DNA from: Pseudomonas sp. LS.1a
GTDB lineage: Bacteria; Pseudomonadota; Gammaproteobacteria; Pseudomonadales; Pseudomonadaceae
Length of the DNA: 64,000 nucleotides
Direction: 5' to 3'
NCBI RefSeq assembly: GCF_022533585.1
Contig: NZ_CP092827.1
Coordinates: forward strand, 4,566,001-4,630,000
In this document: one piece after another, positions 9,878 to 18,582 of the stretch
Layout: each line of letters begins with the position of its first letter
Numbering within the stretch: the stretch's first letter is position 1
The notes under the pieces: model-generated
Told to the model about the DNA's origin: nothing
The model's database searches: none
The model's input: the letters and a program-made list of their open reading frames with translations, nothing else
Program-made: the position numbers and the translations under genes

Positions 9878-11311
9878 TTATTCAGCCAGCTTGAAGGTAA
9901 TGAAGCTGGCACGGCCCTGACGCAGCACGCGCATCGACACCGAACGGTTCTTCGGCAGTTCCTTGGCGATTTCGGTGAATTCCTTGGCCGAACCGATGGC
10001 CTGGTTGTTCAGGTGGCTGATGACGTCACCCGGGCGCAGGCCGATCATCGCGGCCGGGCCATCCTGGACTTCCTTGATGACCACGCCACCCTTGAGCTCC
10101 AGGGCTTTCTTCTGCTCGGCGGTCAGATCGGCTACCGAAACGCCCAGGCGGTTGCTGCTGCGCTCGGCGCTGCCTTCGGCGCCGGCAGCGATGTCGGCAT
10201 CGTCGTCCGGCAGTGCGCCAACGCTGATGTCGAGGTTCTGGCGCTTGCCGTTGCGAATGATCTCCAGCTTGGCCTTTTCACCATCCTTGAGGCTGCCGAC
10301 CAGATGCGGCAGGTCGGCCGACATGATGATCGGCTGGCCGTTCATGCTCAGGATCACGTCACCCACCTGCAGGCCGCCCTTGGCCGCCGGGCCGTTTTCC
10401 AGCACCTGGGCCACCAGGGCGCCAGCCGGCTTGTCCAGGCCGAACGATTCAGCCAGGTCCTTGTTGACCTCCTGGATCACCACGCCCAGCCAGCCGCGGC
10501 TGACCTTGCCGTCTTTCTTCAGCTGATTGGAAACGTCGATCGCCACGTCGATCGGGATGGCGAACGACAGGCCCATGAAACCGCCGGAACGGGTGAAGAT
10601 CTGCGAGTTGATACCCACCACTTCACCGTTCATGTTGAACAGCGGGCCACCGGAGTTGCCCGGGTTGATGGCCACGTCGGTCTGGATGAACGGTACGTAG
10701 GTGTCGTTAGGCAGGGTACGGCCCTTGGCGCTGACGATACCTTTGGTCACCGAATGGTCGAAGCCGAACGGCGAACCGATGGCCAGCACCCACTCGCCCA
10801 CCTTGAGTTTCTCGGAGTCACCCAGCTTGACGGTCGGCAGGTTCTTGCCCTCGACCTTGAGCAGGGCCACGTCGGTGCGCGGGTCGGTGCCGACCAGCTT
10901 GGCCTGCAGCTCGCTGCGGTCCGACAGGCGGACGATGATCTCGTCGGCATCGGCTACCACGTGGTTGTTGGTCAGCACGTAGCCATCGCTGGAAATGATG
11001 AAGCCCGAACCCAGCGACTGGGCCTCGCGCTGGCGGTCGCCACGCGGCGAGCGCGGCTGCTGCGGCATGTTGCGCTCGAAGAACTCGCGGAACATCGGCG
11101 GCAGGCCTTCCAGGTCGGGCATCTGCCCGGCGGCCATGCGGCGGTCCGGCAGCTTCTGCTTGGTACTGATGTTGACCACGGCTGGCGAGGCCTGCTCGAC
11201 CAGGGTAGTGAAGTCCGGCAGGGCTTCCTCGGCCTGGGCGCTGAGCACCTGGCCGAGCATCAGCACGGCGGCGAACATCGATAGGTAGGATTTCAAGCGT
11301 GGTATTGACAT
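9878..11311 (-). CDS. mucD: Periplasmic serine protease MucD (DegP/HtrA family)
   Basis: Degrades misfolded periplasmic proteins and restrains AlgU activity. The product is 477 residues: signal peptide to about residue 27 (SAQA before EEALPDF), then a trypsin-like domain with His in TNNHVVADADE, Asp in DPRTDVALLKV and Ser in NPGNSGGPLFN. Two PDZ domains follow (RGWLGVVIQEV and the C-terminal AMIGLRPGDVI). It lies downstream of mucB on the same strand, separated by 189 bp that may hold its own promoter. Confidence 0.96.
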   Translation of the reverse strand: MSIPRLKSYLSMFAAVLMLGQVLSAQAEEALPDFTTLVEQASPAVVNISTKQKLPDRRMAAGQMPDLEGLPPMFREFFERNMPQQPRSPRGDRQREAQSLGSGFIISSDGYVLTNNHVVADADEIIVRLSDRSELQAKLVGTDPRTDVALLKVEGKNLPTVKLGDSEKLKVGEWVLAIGSPFGFDHSVTKGIVSAKGRTLPNDTYVPFIQTDVAINPGNSGGPLFNMNGEVVGINSQIFTRSGGFMGLSFAIPIDVAIDVSNQLKKDGKVSRGWLGVVIQEVNKDLAESFGLDKPAGALVAQVLENGPAAKGGLQVGDVILSMNGQPIIMSADLPHLVGSLKDGEKAKLEIIRNGKRQNLDISVGALPDDDADIAAGAEGSAERSSNRLGVSVADLTAEQKKALELKGGVVIKEVQDGPAAMIGLRPGDVISHLNNQAIGSAKEFTEIAKELPKNRSVSMRVLRQGRASFITFKLAE

Positions 11312-11500
11312 ACGGCTCCCGTCACAACGAGCGGTAGTTTAGAAAGGCCCCTGCGCAAAGCAGGAAAGGCCAAGCTCCAAGAAGCCTGACCTATAGAAAA
11401 TTTGCCGAAGGATTGCAAATGACAATGCTTTAATTTCATTTCAGCGGCATGCCTGCGCGCCTTGGCATGGCCCGCACACCAGGCCCGCAAAAGCGCACCA

Positions 11501-12466
11501 TCACTGGCGCGCCTGGTCATCCTGAGGGCGCATCGACAGCGCCACGCGCTCTGCGGTACCCAGCGGAATTTCGCCGACCACAGTGACCATTACCCTGCCC
11601 TTTGGCGTGTTCAGCCGACGCGAAACCGCCGAAGTCGGGCCAAGCTGGGTACGCATGTCAGTACCCCCCTCATCCTTCACCGGTTCGAGGAATACCGAGA
11701 AGCGCGCCAGGCCATCGTCATACATCAGGCTGCTGACCGTGCTGTCATGCTTCGGATCGCGGCGTACCGAGCTGTTGACCAACTCGAAGCCTGGCGGCAG
11801 CCAGTCCGAACGCCAGCCGACGACCCTGTCATTACCGGCAGCAGCCACCTGCTGCACCGGCTTGCACGCAGCGCTGGGGCGCAGGTCATCGTCGCTGGGC
11901 AGCTCGTCGGTTTCGAGGCGGGTCATCTGGAAGCGCTCCAGCAACTGCCCCTTGTCATTGATCATCAATGAGCGCAGCGGCAGGCCGGTAGAACGGTCCA
12001 GGTGCAATTCGAAGGCATAGCGATGCTGGTCGCGCGGGGTGAGCGTCACGATCACGGCATCGCGCCCGGCGACCCGTGACTTGCCCGCCACGCTCAAGTC
12101 ATACCAGCCCATCAGTTTCAGCGGATCAAGCCCACGCGGCGCGGCGTCCGGGGGTGTCGTAACACCACTTGCCAAGGCCCCGCTGACGCACTCTGCCTTG
12201 CCATCCACGCGCACGATTTCCTGGGCGGCGCCATCGAGCTGCAACAGCCGCTCGCTGACCTTGCCGTCGTCGACCCTGTGCCAGATCTCGTGGGAAGAGA
12301 AGCTGCCATTGCGTTCGTAGACAAAAGAGCCCTGGTAGCTCTGCTTTTGCTCGGCCTGTGCCAGCTTGTTCAGCCACTCGCTCGCCTCGGGCGAGGAATT
12401 GGCCGCCAATGCTGGCACCGTCATGCAGCTGCCAATCAGCAGCGACAGGAGAGGTAGCGCGCGCAT
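11501..12466 (-). CDS. mucB: Periplasmic sigma-factor regulator MucB (RseB family)
   Basis: Binds the periplasmic domain of MucA and shields it from cleavage, so keeping AlgU off. The 321-residue product has a signal peptide (LPLLSLLIGSCMTVPALA), the lipoprotein-like N-terminal domain beginning SEWLNKLAQAEQKQSYQG, and a smaller C-terminal domain. It starts 12 bp after mucA. No mucC lies between mucB and mucD; only 189 bp separate them, unlike the P. aeruginosa order. Confidence 0.94.
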   Translation of the reverse strand: MRALPLLSLLIGSCMTVPALAANSSPEASEWLNKLAQAEQKQSYQGSFVYERNGSFSSHEIWHRVDDGKVSERLLQLDGAAQEIVRVDGKAECVSGALASGVTTPPDAAPRGLDPLKLMGWYDLSVAGKSRVAGRDAVIVTLTPRDQHRYAFELHLDRSTGLPLRSLMINDKGQLLERFQMTRLETDELPSDDDLRPSAACKPVQQVAAAGNDRVVGWRSDWLPPGFELVNSSVRRDPKHDSTVSSLMYDDGLARFSVFLEPVKDEGGTDMRTQLGPTSAVSRRLNTPKGRVMVTVVGEIPLGTAERVALSMRPQDDQARQ

Positions 12467-12478
12467 GATCCTCCTTAC

Positions 12479-13069
12479 TTAACGGTTTTCCAGGCTGGCG
12501 GCGCGGGCATACGGCAATGCGGTTTCAGTGCCCTTGAGCGCAGATTCCTGAGCATGCTGGCGCAGGTAGCCTGGCAGACGCTGATCCCAGCCGGCCTGGT
12601 TCTGCAGCACGCCGTTGGCCATCGGCCCGGTCGGTTGCTCACTGCTCTCACTATAGCCTGCCAAAACGGCTGGGCCTTGCGCTTGTGGCACACTCAGGCC
12701 TTGCTGGGCAGGTTGCTGGGCAGCCAGCTCGGCGCCAGTGATCTCGTCCTGGTTGTACATGCGTACACCAGCCAGCACCGCCAGAGTGACCGAGGCAGCT
12801 ACCGCCAGGCGGCCAATGCTGCGCCATGGGCCTTTCTTGACCTTGGCCGGCACGGCTTCGTCAGCCAGCGCTGCAGACACCGCCGAGGCGATATCCAGGT
12901 TAGGCAGCAGCAGCTCCTTGTGCATGGCTGCGCGGGCAACCTGGTAACGCGACCAGGTGGCACGGGTTTCAGCATCGTCTACGGCGTTCAACACCCGACG
13001 CAGTTCAAGCTCGTCCGCTTCGTTATCCATCACCGCGGACAGCGATTCCTGCAAAGCTTCACGACTCAT
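12479..13069 (-). CDS. mucA: Anti-sigma factor MucA
   Basis: Single-pass inner-membrane protein that sequesters AlgU. The N-terminal cytoplasmic part (residues 1-85) begins MSREALQESLSAVMDNEADE; one membrane segment spans about residues 86-102 (IGRLAVAASVTLAVLAG), followed by a periplasmic tail of about 90 residues that would be cleaved by the AlgW-type site-1 protease. The 196-residue frame is intact, so there is no mucoid-type truncation. It lies 31 bp downstream of algU. Confidence 0.96.
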   Translation of the reverse strand: MSREALQESLSAVMDNEADELELRRVLNAVDDAETRATWSRYQVARAAMHKELLLPNLDIASAVSAALADEAVPAKVKKGPWRSIGRLAVAASVTLAVLAGVRMYNQDEITGAELAAQQPAQQGLSVPQAQGPAVLAGYSESSEQPTGPMANGVLQNQAGWDQRLPGYLRQHAQESALKGTETALPYARAASLENR

Positions 13070-13100
13070 GGCGGTTCCTCTCTTGGCTGTCGCCGCTGTC

Positions 13101-13682
13101 TCAGGTTTCCTGCAGCAAAGGTTGCAGGGCTTTGTCTATGGCCTCCCGAGCGCGGAAGATTCGAGAGCGCACGGTACCCACCGGACATTGCATGACACTG
13201 GCAATGTCTTCGTAACTCAGCCCGTCGAACTCGCGCAGGGTAAGTGCCGTGCGCAGGTCTTCAGGCAGCTGCTGGATGGTGCGATGGACGGTGCCTTCGA
13301 TTTCATCCCGCAACAAGGAGCGTTCTGGGGACTCGAGATCCTTGAGACCATGATCGCCGTCATAAAACTCCGCATCCTCGGAGCTCACATCGCTGTCTGG
13401 CGGCCGTCTTCCACGGGACACCAGGTAGTTCTTCGCCGTGTTGATGGCGATGCGGTACAGCCACGTATAGAACGCACTGTCTCCGCGGAAGTTGCCAAGC
13501 GCACGGTAGGCCTTGATGAAGGCTTCCTGTGCTACATCCTGGGCCTCGTGGGTGTCGTGAACGAACCGCACGATCAACCCGAGAATCTTGTGCTGATACT
13601 TCAGCACCAACAGATCGAACGCTCGCCTGTCACCGCGCTGAACGCGCTCTACAAGCTGCTGATCCTCTTCCTGGGTTAGCAT
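13101..13682 (-). CDS. algU: Extracytoplasmic-function sigma factor AlgU (sigma-22, RpoE type)
   Basis: Directs the envelope-stress and exopolysaccharide regulon. I chose ATG 13682 (MLTQEEDQQLVERV, 193 aa), not the GTG two codons upstream, because the ribosome site GAGGAG is correctly spaced from it. Region 2 (HKILGLIVRFVHDTHEAQDVAQEAFIKAYRALG) and region 4 (LTLREFDGLSYEDIASVMQC) are intact. It is first in the algU-mucA-mucB-mucD cluster. Confidence 0.97.
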   Translation of the reverse strand: MLTQEEDQQLVERVQRGDRRAFDLLVLKYQHKILGLIVRFVHDTHEAQDVAQEAFIKAYRALGNFRGDSAFYTWLYRIAINTAKNYLVSRGRRPPDSDVSSEDAEFYDGDHGLKDLESPERSLLRDEIEGTVHRTIQQLPEDLRTALTLREFDGLSYEDIASVMQCPVGTVRSRIFRAREAIDKALQPLLQET

Positions 13683-14116
13683 GAACACTCCTCAGTGAAC
13701 TCGAAGGAGCGCTGCAACGGCCATCGTTCAGGCTTGCAACCATAGACTCGGGCTTTGCGCAAAAGTTCTCCCCTCCAAGCAAGTTTCCTGCAGCCCTTGG
13801 TCGGCTTGCACGGAAGACGCGGCGCGGTCACGGCCGGCTACGTCGATAATCAGGTTTCGAGTACGCAGGGACAGCCAGGACGGGCCTGCCACCCTGCGTC
13901 GCCGCGGCATGTTGTGGCGCGTGGGCAGCCTTCATAGGATTTCCGGCCATGTCGGAAAGTTCCCACAAAGGTTGTCGCGACCAGGCAAGTGGCATGGAAA
14001 TTGGCCACCCGGGGCTGCTATAAAGGCAACCCGGCCAGCTTTAACGATAGTTTCACAATGCCATCGGCGCGTGACTATTGTGCCGCGCCCCTTCCAAAGA
14101 ATACTAGTGTCCCGAC
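13683..14116. other. Intergenic region between divergent algU and nadB
   Basis: 434 bp without a convincing gene. It holds the algU leader, with its GAGGAG ribosome site just before 13682, the candidate AlgU promoter at 13935-13962, and the nadB promoter side. Short frames here look like neither strand's neighbours and have no ribosome site. Confidence 0.6.
13935..13962 (-). promoter_or_regulatory. Candidate AlgU-dependent promoter of the algU cluster
   Basis: Read on the minus strand, GAACTT (13962-13957) is followed after 17 bp by TCCTA (13939-13935), close to the sigma-E/AlgU consensus GAACTT-N16/17-TCTGA. It would start a transcript with a leader of about 250 nt ahead of algU, which fits autoregulation. 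The -10 match is imperfect. Confidence 0.4.
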
Positions 14117-15721
14117 ATGAGCCAACAATTCCAACATGATGTCCTGGTGATCGGCAGCGGCGCCGCCGGTCTCAGCCTGGCACTGAACCTCCCCGGCCAC
14201 CTGCGAGTCGCCGTACTCAGCAAGGGCGACCTGGCCAACGGCTCGACCTTCTGGGCCCAGGGCGGTGTCGCGGCGGTACTGGACAATACCGATACCGTGC
14301 AGTCGCATGTCGAGGACACGCTCAATGCCGGCGGCGGTCTGTGCCATGAAGAGGCGGTGCGCTTTACCGTCGAGCACAGCCGCGAAGCCATCGAGTGGTT
14401 GATCGAGCAAGGCGTGCCCTTTACCCGCGACGAGCACTACAGCGTCGACGACGGCGGCTTCGAGTTCCACCTGACCCGCGAAGGCGGCCATAGCCACCGA
14501 CGTATCATCCACGCCGCCGACGCCACCGGTGCAGCCATCTTCACCACGCTGCTGGAGCAGGCCCGCAAACGCCCGAACATCCAGTTACTGGAGCAACGCG
14601 TGGCGGTCGACCTGATCACCGAACGCCGCCTCGGCCTGCCCGGCGAGCGCTGCCTGGGCGCCTACGTGCTCGACCGCAACACCGGCGAAGTGGACACCTT
14701 CGGCGCGCGCTTCACCGTGCTGGCTACTGGCGGCGCGGCCAAGGTCTACCTGTATACCAGCAACCCCGATGGCGCCTGCGGCGACGGCATCGCCATGGCC
14801 TGGCGGGCCGGCTGCCGGGTGGCGAACCTGGAGTTCAACCAGTTTCACCCGACCTGCCTGTACCATCCACAGGCCAAGAGCTTCCTGATCACCGAAGCCC
14901 TGCGCGGCGAAGGCGCGCTCCTGCGCTTGCCCAATGGTGAGCGTTTCATGCCACGCTTCGACCCGCGTGAAGAACTGGCCCCGCGCGACATCGTCGCCCG
15001 CGCCATCGACCACGAGATGAAGCGCCTGGGCGTGGACTGCGTATACCTGGACATCACCCACAAACCGGTCGACTTCATCAAGAGCCACTTCCCCACCGTG
15101 TACGAGCGTTGCCTGGCGTTTGGCATCGACATCACTCGCCAGCCGATCCCGGTGGTACCGGCGGCGCACTACACCTGCGGCGGGGTGATGGTCGACGACC
15201 GTGGCCACACCGACGTGCCGGGCCTGTACGCCATTGGCGAAACCAGCTTCACCGGCCTGCACGGTGCCAACCGCATGGCCAGCAACTCGCTGCTGGAATG
15301 CTTTGTCTATGGCCGTGCCGCTGCGTCCGACATCCAGGCGCACCTGGATGAAGTGGCCATGCCCAAGGCCCTGCCCGGCTGGGATGCCAGCCAGGTCACC
15401 GACTCGGACGAGGATGTGATCATTGCGCACAACTGGGACGAACTGCGGCGCTTCATGTGGGACTACGTCGGCATCGTGCGCACCAGCAAGCGCCTGCAGC
15501 GAGCGCAGCACCGCATTCGCCTGCTGCTGGACGAAATCGATGAGTTCTATAGCAACTACAAGGTCAGCCGCGACCTGATCGAATTGCGCAACCTGGCGCA
15601 GGTGGCCGAGCTGATGATCCTGTCGGCCATGCAGCGCAAAGAAAGCCGCGGGCTGCATTACACCCTGGATTACCCGGGGATGCTGGACGAGGCCAAGGAC
15701 ACCATTCTAAGCCCGCTCTGA
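14117..15721 (+). CDS. nadB: L-aspartate oxidase NadB
   Basis: FAD enzyme that oxidises L-aspartate to iminoaspartate, the first step of de novo NAD synthesis. The 534-residue product starts with the dinucleotide-binding fold [16 protein letters not shown], and has the family segments [31 protein letters not shown] and [15 protein letters not shown], then [20 protein letters not shown]. The length is normal. It is transcribed away from algU. Confidence 0.98.
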   Translation: MSQQFQHDVLVIGSGAAGLSLALNLPGHLRVAVLSKGDLANGSTFWAQGGVAAVLDNTDTVQSHVEDTLNAGGGLCHEEAVRFTVEHSREAIEWLIEQGVPFTRDEHYSVDDGGFEFHLTREGGHSHRRIIHAADATGAAIFTTLLEQARKRPNIQLLEQRVAVDLITERRLGLPGERCLGAYVLDRNTGEVDTFGARFTVLATGGAAKVYLYTSNPDGACGDGIAMAWRAGCRVANLEFNQFHPTCLYHPQAKSFLITEALRGEGALLRLPNGERFMPRFDPREELAPRDIVARAIDHEMKRLGVDCVYLDITHKPVDFIKSHFPTVYERCLAFGIDITRQPIPVVPAAHYTCGGVMVDDRGHTDVPGLYAIGETSFTGLHGANRMASNSLLECFVYGRAAASDIQAHLDEVAMPKALPGWDASQVTDSDEDVIIAHNWDELRRFMWDYVGIVRTSKRLQRAQHRIRLLLDEIDEFYSNYKVSRDLIELRNLAQVAELMILSAMQRKESRGLHYTLDYPGMLDEAKDTILSPL

Positions 15722-15733
15722 AATCGGCGTCAC

Positions 15734-15824
15734 CTTCTTCGCGGGCTCGCCCGCTCCCACAGGAACTCCACTGCCTTGCAGTCTTGCGCAGTACCTGTGG
15801 GAGCGGGCAAGCCCGCGAAGAAGC
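15734..15824. repeat. Inverted pair of REP elements, A-type variant
   Basis: CTTCGCGGGCTCGCCCGCTC then CCACAGG faces its complement ending GCGGGCAAGCCCGCGAAG. It fills the gap between convergent nadB and ygfX. The stem loop core is GCTCGC rather than GTAAAC, showing that the loop drifts while the stem is kept. Confidence 0.9.
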
Positions 15825-15839
15825 CAACTCGGTATGACG

Positions 15840-16298
15840 CTATGCCCGGCTCACCTCTGCCCACCTGCGCCGGCTGAACTTCAGCCGCACCCGCAAGCGC
15901 CGGTGCTCATCAGCCCCCAACGCATCACGCGGTACGCATTGGCTCCGCCCCAACCAGCACCCGGCCCGCACAAAGCGCAACACTACAAGCCCTGGCAACG
16001 CCACACTGTCCCGGCACAAGCGCACCGGCTGCCAGCCACGGGCACGGCTGAACACCTGCCAACCGCGCACATCACGGCGCAAGCCAACAACAGCATGTTC
16101 ATGCGTCAGCAAAATACGTCGGGGAATGGCCCAGCCAGCGTGGGCAATACAGGTAGCGACAACAGCAAGGGTCAACCACCCGGGCAGCGGGCTCGCCCAT
16201 ACGGCGAACCACGCCAGTACCTGGCAACCCAGGTAGGCCGCCAGCAGCAGGCGCGAGCCTTGCCAGCGGCACTCGAAGCACTCACTTGGGCTGGACAC
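15840..16298 (-). CDS. YgfX-family membrane protein
   Basis: The 152-residue product has two adjacent membrane segments near the N-terminus ([20 protein letters not shown] and [20 protein letters not shown]) and a basic C-terminal cytosolic part. Such proteins are encoded directly after sdhE and have been called CptA, the toxin of a proposed toxin-antitoxin pair. The genes overlap by 17 bp. Given the SdhE role in flavinylation, a toxin role is uncertain. Confidence 0.75.
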   Translation of the reverse strand: MSSPSECFECRWQGSRLLLAAYLGCQVLAWFAVWASPLPGWLTLAVVATCIAHAGWAIPRRILLTHEHAVVGLRRDVRGWQVFSRARGWQPVRLCRDSVALPGLVVLRFVRAGCWLGRSQCVPRDALGADEHRRLRVRLKFSRRRWAEVSRA

Positions 16299-16536
16299 GG
16301 TCCAGGATGATGCGGACCATGCGCTGCAGCTCCGGGTCTTCGGACTCGGTGCGCTCCATGAACCAGCCGAACATGTCCTGATCCTCGCAGCTCAACAGAC
16401 GCACGTAGAGTTCGCGGTCGGTCTCGTTGAGCGTGGGGTAGACTTCCTGGGTGAAAGGCACCAGCAGTACGTCCAGTTCCAGCATGCCGCGGCGGCTGTG
16501 CCAGAAAAGCCGGTTGAGTTCAGTTTGTTCGACCAT
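16282..16536 (-). CDS. sdhE: Succinate dehydrogenase assembly factor SdhE (YgfY/CptB)
   Basis: Promotes covalent attachment of FAD to SdhA. I chose the start at 16536 ([20 protein letters not shown], 84 aa), preceded by an AGGAGGG ribosome site; the longer frame to 16608 is not supported. The key RGMLELD motif and the C-terminal acidic helix ([14 protein letters not shown]) are present. It is divergent from ygfZ and overlaps ygfX. Confidence 0.93.
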   Translation of the reverse strand: MVEQTELNRLFWHSRRGMLELDVLLVPFTQEVYPTLNETDRELYVRLLSCEDQDMFGWFMERTESEDPELQRMVRIILDRVQPK

Positions 16537-16669
16537 GGGGCCCTCCTCGAATGGCCCGCCAGTATACAGCCAGGCGAGCGAAGCGACACCGGGCGTTGGT
16601 CTAGTCACCTACCTATTTTGTTACCGGCGTTCTATGATGGCCGCCAGTCTTTAGCCACCGCGATGACCC

Positions 16670-17611
16670 ATGGCCGATTCCGCTTTCTTCTGCCCCCTGT
16701 CCCACGAGGGCATCCTCGCCGTCCGCGGCTCCGATGCAGGCAAGTTCCTGCAGGGCCAGCTGACCTGCAACATCAACTACCTCAGCCAGGAACACGCCAG
16801 CCTCGGCGCCCGCTGCATGGTCAAGGGGCGCATGCAGTCGAGTTTCCGCATCCTGCCCGAAGGCAACGGCTACCTGCTGGCCATGGCCAGCGAGCTGCTC
16901 GACGCCCAGCTGGCAGACCTGAAGAAGTACGCCGTGTTCTCCAAGGCCACGCTGACCGATGAAAGCGCTGCCTGGGCACGCTTCGGCCTGCAAGGCGGCG
17001 ATGCGGCGCTGCAGGCGCTGGGGCTCGATGTGCCTGCAGCAGCTGGCAGCACCGTGCGCCACGACGGGTTGATCGCCATTGCCGTGTCCGCTGGCCGCGT
17101 GGAGCTGTGGGTGCCTGCGGAGAACGCCGCCAGCATTTGCCAGGCGCTGGCCGCCGCATTGCCCGAAGGCAGCCTCAACGACTGGCTGCTGGGGCAGATT
17201 CGTGCCGGGATCGGCCAGGTCATGGGGCCGACCCGCGAGCTGTTCATCCCGCAGATGATCAACCTGCAGGCCGTGGACGGCGTCAGCTTCAAGAAAGGCT
17301 GCTACACCGGCCAGGAAATTGTTGCGCGCATGCAGTACCTGGGCAAGCTCAAGCGCCGCCAGTACCGCCTGGCACTGGACCAGCAGGCAATTCCGGCCCC
17401 GGGCGCCGAGATCTTCTCGCCCACCCATGGTTCGTCTGTCGGTGAAGTGGTCATGGCTGCCGGCAACGGCGCAGGCTGCGAACTGCTCGCGGTGCTCAGC
17501 GCCGAAGCGGTGGAAGACGACAACCTGCACCTGGGCAGCCTTGAAGGCCCGCGCCTGCAGGTGCTGACCCTGCCCTACGAACTGGACCGCGACCGGGAAA
17601 TCCAACGCTGA
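16670..17611 (+). CDS. ygfZ: Folate-binding protein YgfZ (Fe-S cluster maintenance)
   Basis: Tetrahydrofolate-dependent protein of the GcvT fold, needed for activity of some Fe-S enzymes such as MiaB. The 313-residue product carries the hallmark KGCYTGQEIVARMQYLGKLK with the conserved cysteine. Its neighbour sdhE, on the other strand, is also a cofactor-maturation factor. A GC-rich hairpin follows at 17619-17639. Confidence 0.93.
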   Translation: MADSAFFCPLSHEGILAVRGSDAGKFLQGQLTCNINYLSQEHASLGARCMVKGRMQSSFRILPEGNGYLLAMASELLDAQLADLKKYAVFSKATLTDESAAWARFGLQGGDAALQALGLDVPAAAGSTVRHDGLIAIAVSAGRVELWVPAENAASICQALAAALPEGSLNDWLLGQIRAGIGQVMGPTRELFIPQMINLQAVDGVSFKKGCYTGQEIVARMQYLGKLKRRQYRLALDQQAIPAPGAEIFSPTHGSSVGEVVMAAGNGAGCELLAVLSAEAVEDDNLHLGSLEGPRLQVLTLPYELDRDREIQR

Positions 17612-17618
17612 CCAGCCT

Positions 17619-17639
17619 GCCCCGCCGACGTGGCGGGGC
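17619..17639 (+). terminator. GC-rich hairpin after ygfZ; possible weak terminator
   Basis: GCCCCGCC and GGCGGGGC are perfect 8-bp arms around a 5-nt loop in the 55-bp gap before the HDOD gene. There is no T run after it, so it could be a pause or RNA-protecting hairpin instead of a terminator. Confidence 0.4.
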
Positions 17640-17666
17640 CGCACCACCACTGCGGTAGACACGCCC

Positions 17667-18473
17667 ATGAACAAGCTGGCCGAGATGGTTCAAGCACAGT
17701 TGCTCGATGCCATCGAAAAGGATGACCTGGTCCTGCCGACCCTGCCCGAGGTTGCCTTGAGCATCCGCGAGGCAGCGGAAGACAGCGAGATCAGCGTAGC
17801 GGCCCTGAGCAAGGTGATCGGTCGCGATGCGGCCCTTTCAGCGCGCCTGATCAAGGTCGTCAACAGCCCGCTGCTGCGCGCGGCGGTCGAGGTCACCGAC
17901 CTGCACACCGCCATCACGCGGCTGGGCATCAACTACAGCTGCAACCTGGCCATTGGCCTGGTGATCGAGCAGATTTTCCATGCCCGCGCGCCGGCGGTTG
18001 AGCAAAAACTGCGCGACATCTGGGCCAACAGCCTGGATGTGGCGGGTATCAGCTACGAAATCTGCCGCCGGTACACGCAACTCAAGCCCGACCAGGCCAC
18101 CCTCGGCGGGCTGGTCAACCAGATTGGCGCGCTGCCGGTGCTGATCTATGCCGAAGAGCACAACGAACTGCTGTCCGACCCGGTGTGCCTGCATTATGTG
18201 ATCGAGCAGATCCAGCCGGTGCTGGGCGACAAGATCCTCAAGGCCTGGGAGTTTCCGGAGCAACTGGTCAATCTGCCGAGCCAGGTACAGGACCTGGACC
18301 GACAGACCGGCAAGATCGACTACATCGACATCGTGCAGATCGCCCGCTGCATCAGCCAGCCCGGGCGCCACCGGCCGCTGGCGGCACTACCGGCATACCG
18401 CCACCTGGGCTTGCCGTTTGGTACCGAGCTGGAAGTGGATGAACTGATCGAGGCGCGGAGCATGTTGCGCTGA
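17667..18473 (+). CDS. HDOD-domain protein (268 aa)
   Basis: Almost the entire product is an HDOD domain: LPTLPEVALSIREAAEDSEI, the KVIGRDAALSARLIKVVNSP segment, DLHTAITRLGI and later LVNQIGALPVLIYAEEH. HDOD proteins are HD-like domains that generally lack hydrolase residues and act in signalling; targets differ widely. No attached GGDEF, EAL or receiver domain is present, so it is a stand-alone unit. It may be co-transcribed with ygfZ. Confidence 0.85.
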   Translation: MNKLAEMVQAQLLDAIEKDDLVLPTLPEVALSIREAAEDSEISVAALSKVIGRDAALSARLIKVVNSPLLRAAVEVTDLHTAITRLGINYSCNLAIGLVIEQIFHARAPAVEQKLRDIWANSLDVAGISYEICRRYTQLKPDQATLGGLVNQIGALPVLIYAEEHNELLSDPVCLHYVIEQIQPVLGDKILKAWEFPEQLVNLPSQVQDLDRQTGKIDYIDIVQIARCISQPGRHRPLAALPAYRHLGLPFGTELEVDELIEARSMLR

Positions 18474-18489
18474 CCGGTGTCAGCCTGTG

Positions 18490-18574
18490 CCGGCCTCTTC
18501 GCGGGTATAGCGCAGCCTTCAGCAGCGGCGCGGTCCCTGTGGGAGCGGGTTTACCCGCGAAAGGGCCGGTACAG
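18490..18574. repeat. REP pair with a degraded left half
   Basis: The right half is a complete A-type element (CCTGTGGGAGCGGGTTTACC then CGCGAAAGGGCC). The left half keeps only GGCCTCTTCGCGGGTA before diverging. It sits between convergent HDOD and tctE genes. Confidence 0.8.
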
Positions 18575-18582
18575 GCAACACA

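Noticed and set aside
15840..16536. ygfX-sdhE as a toxin-antitoxin system
   Set aside because: The older CptA/CptB naming exists, but SdhE has a clear role in flavinylation and its RGMLELD motif is intact; toxicity cannot be inferred from sequence.
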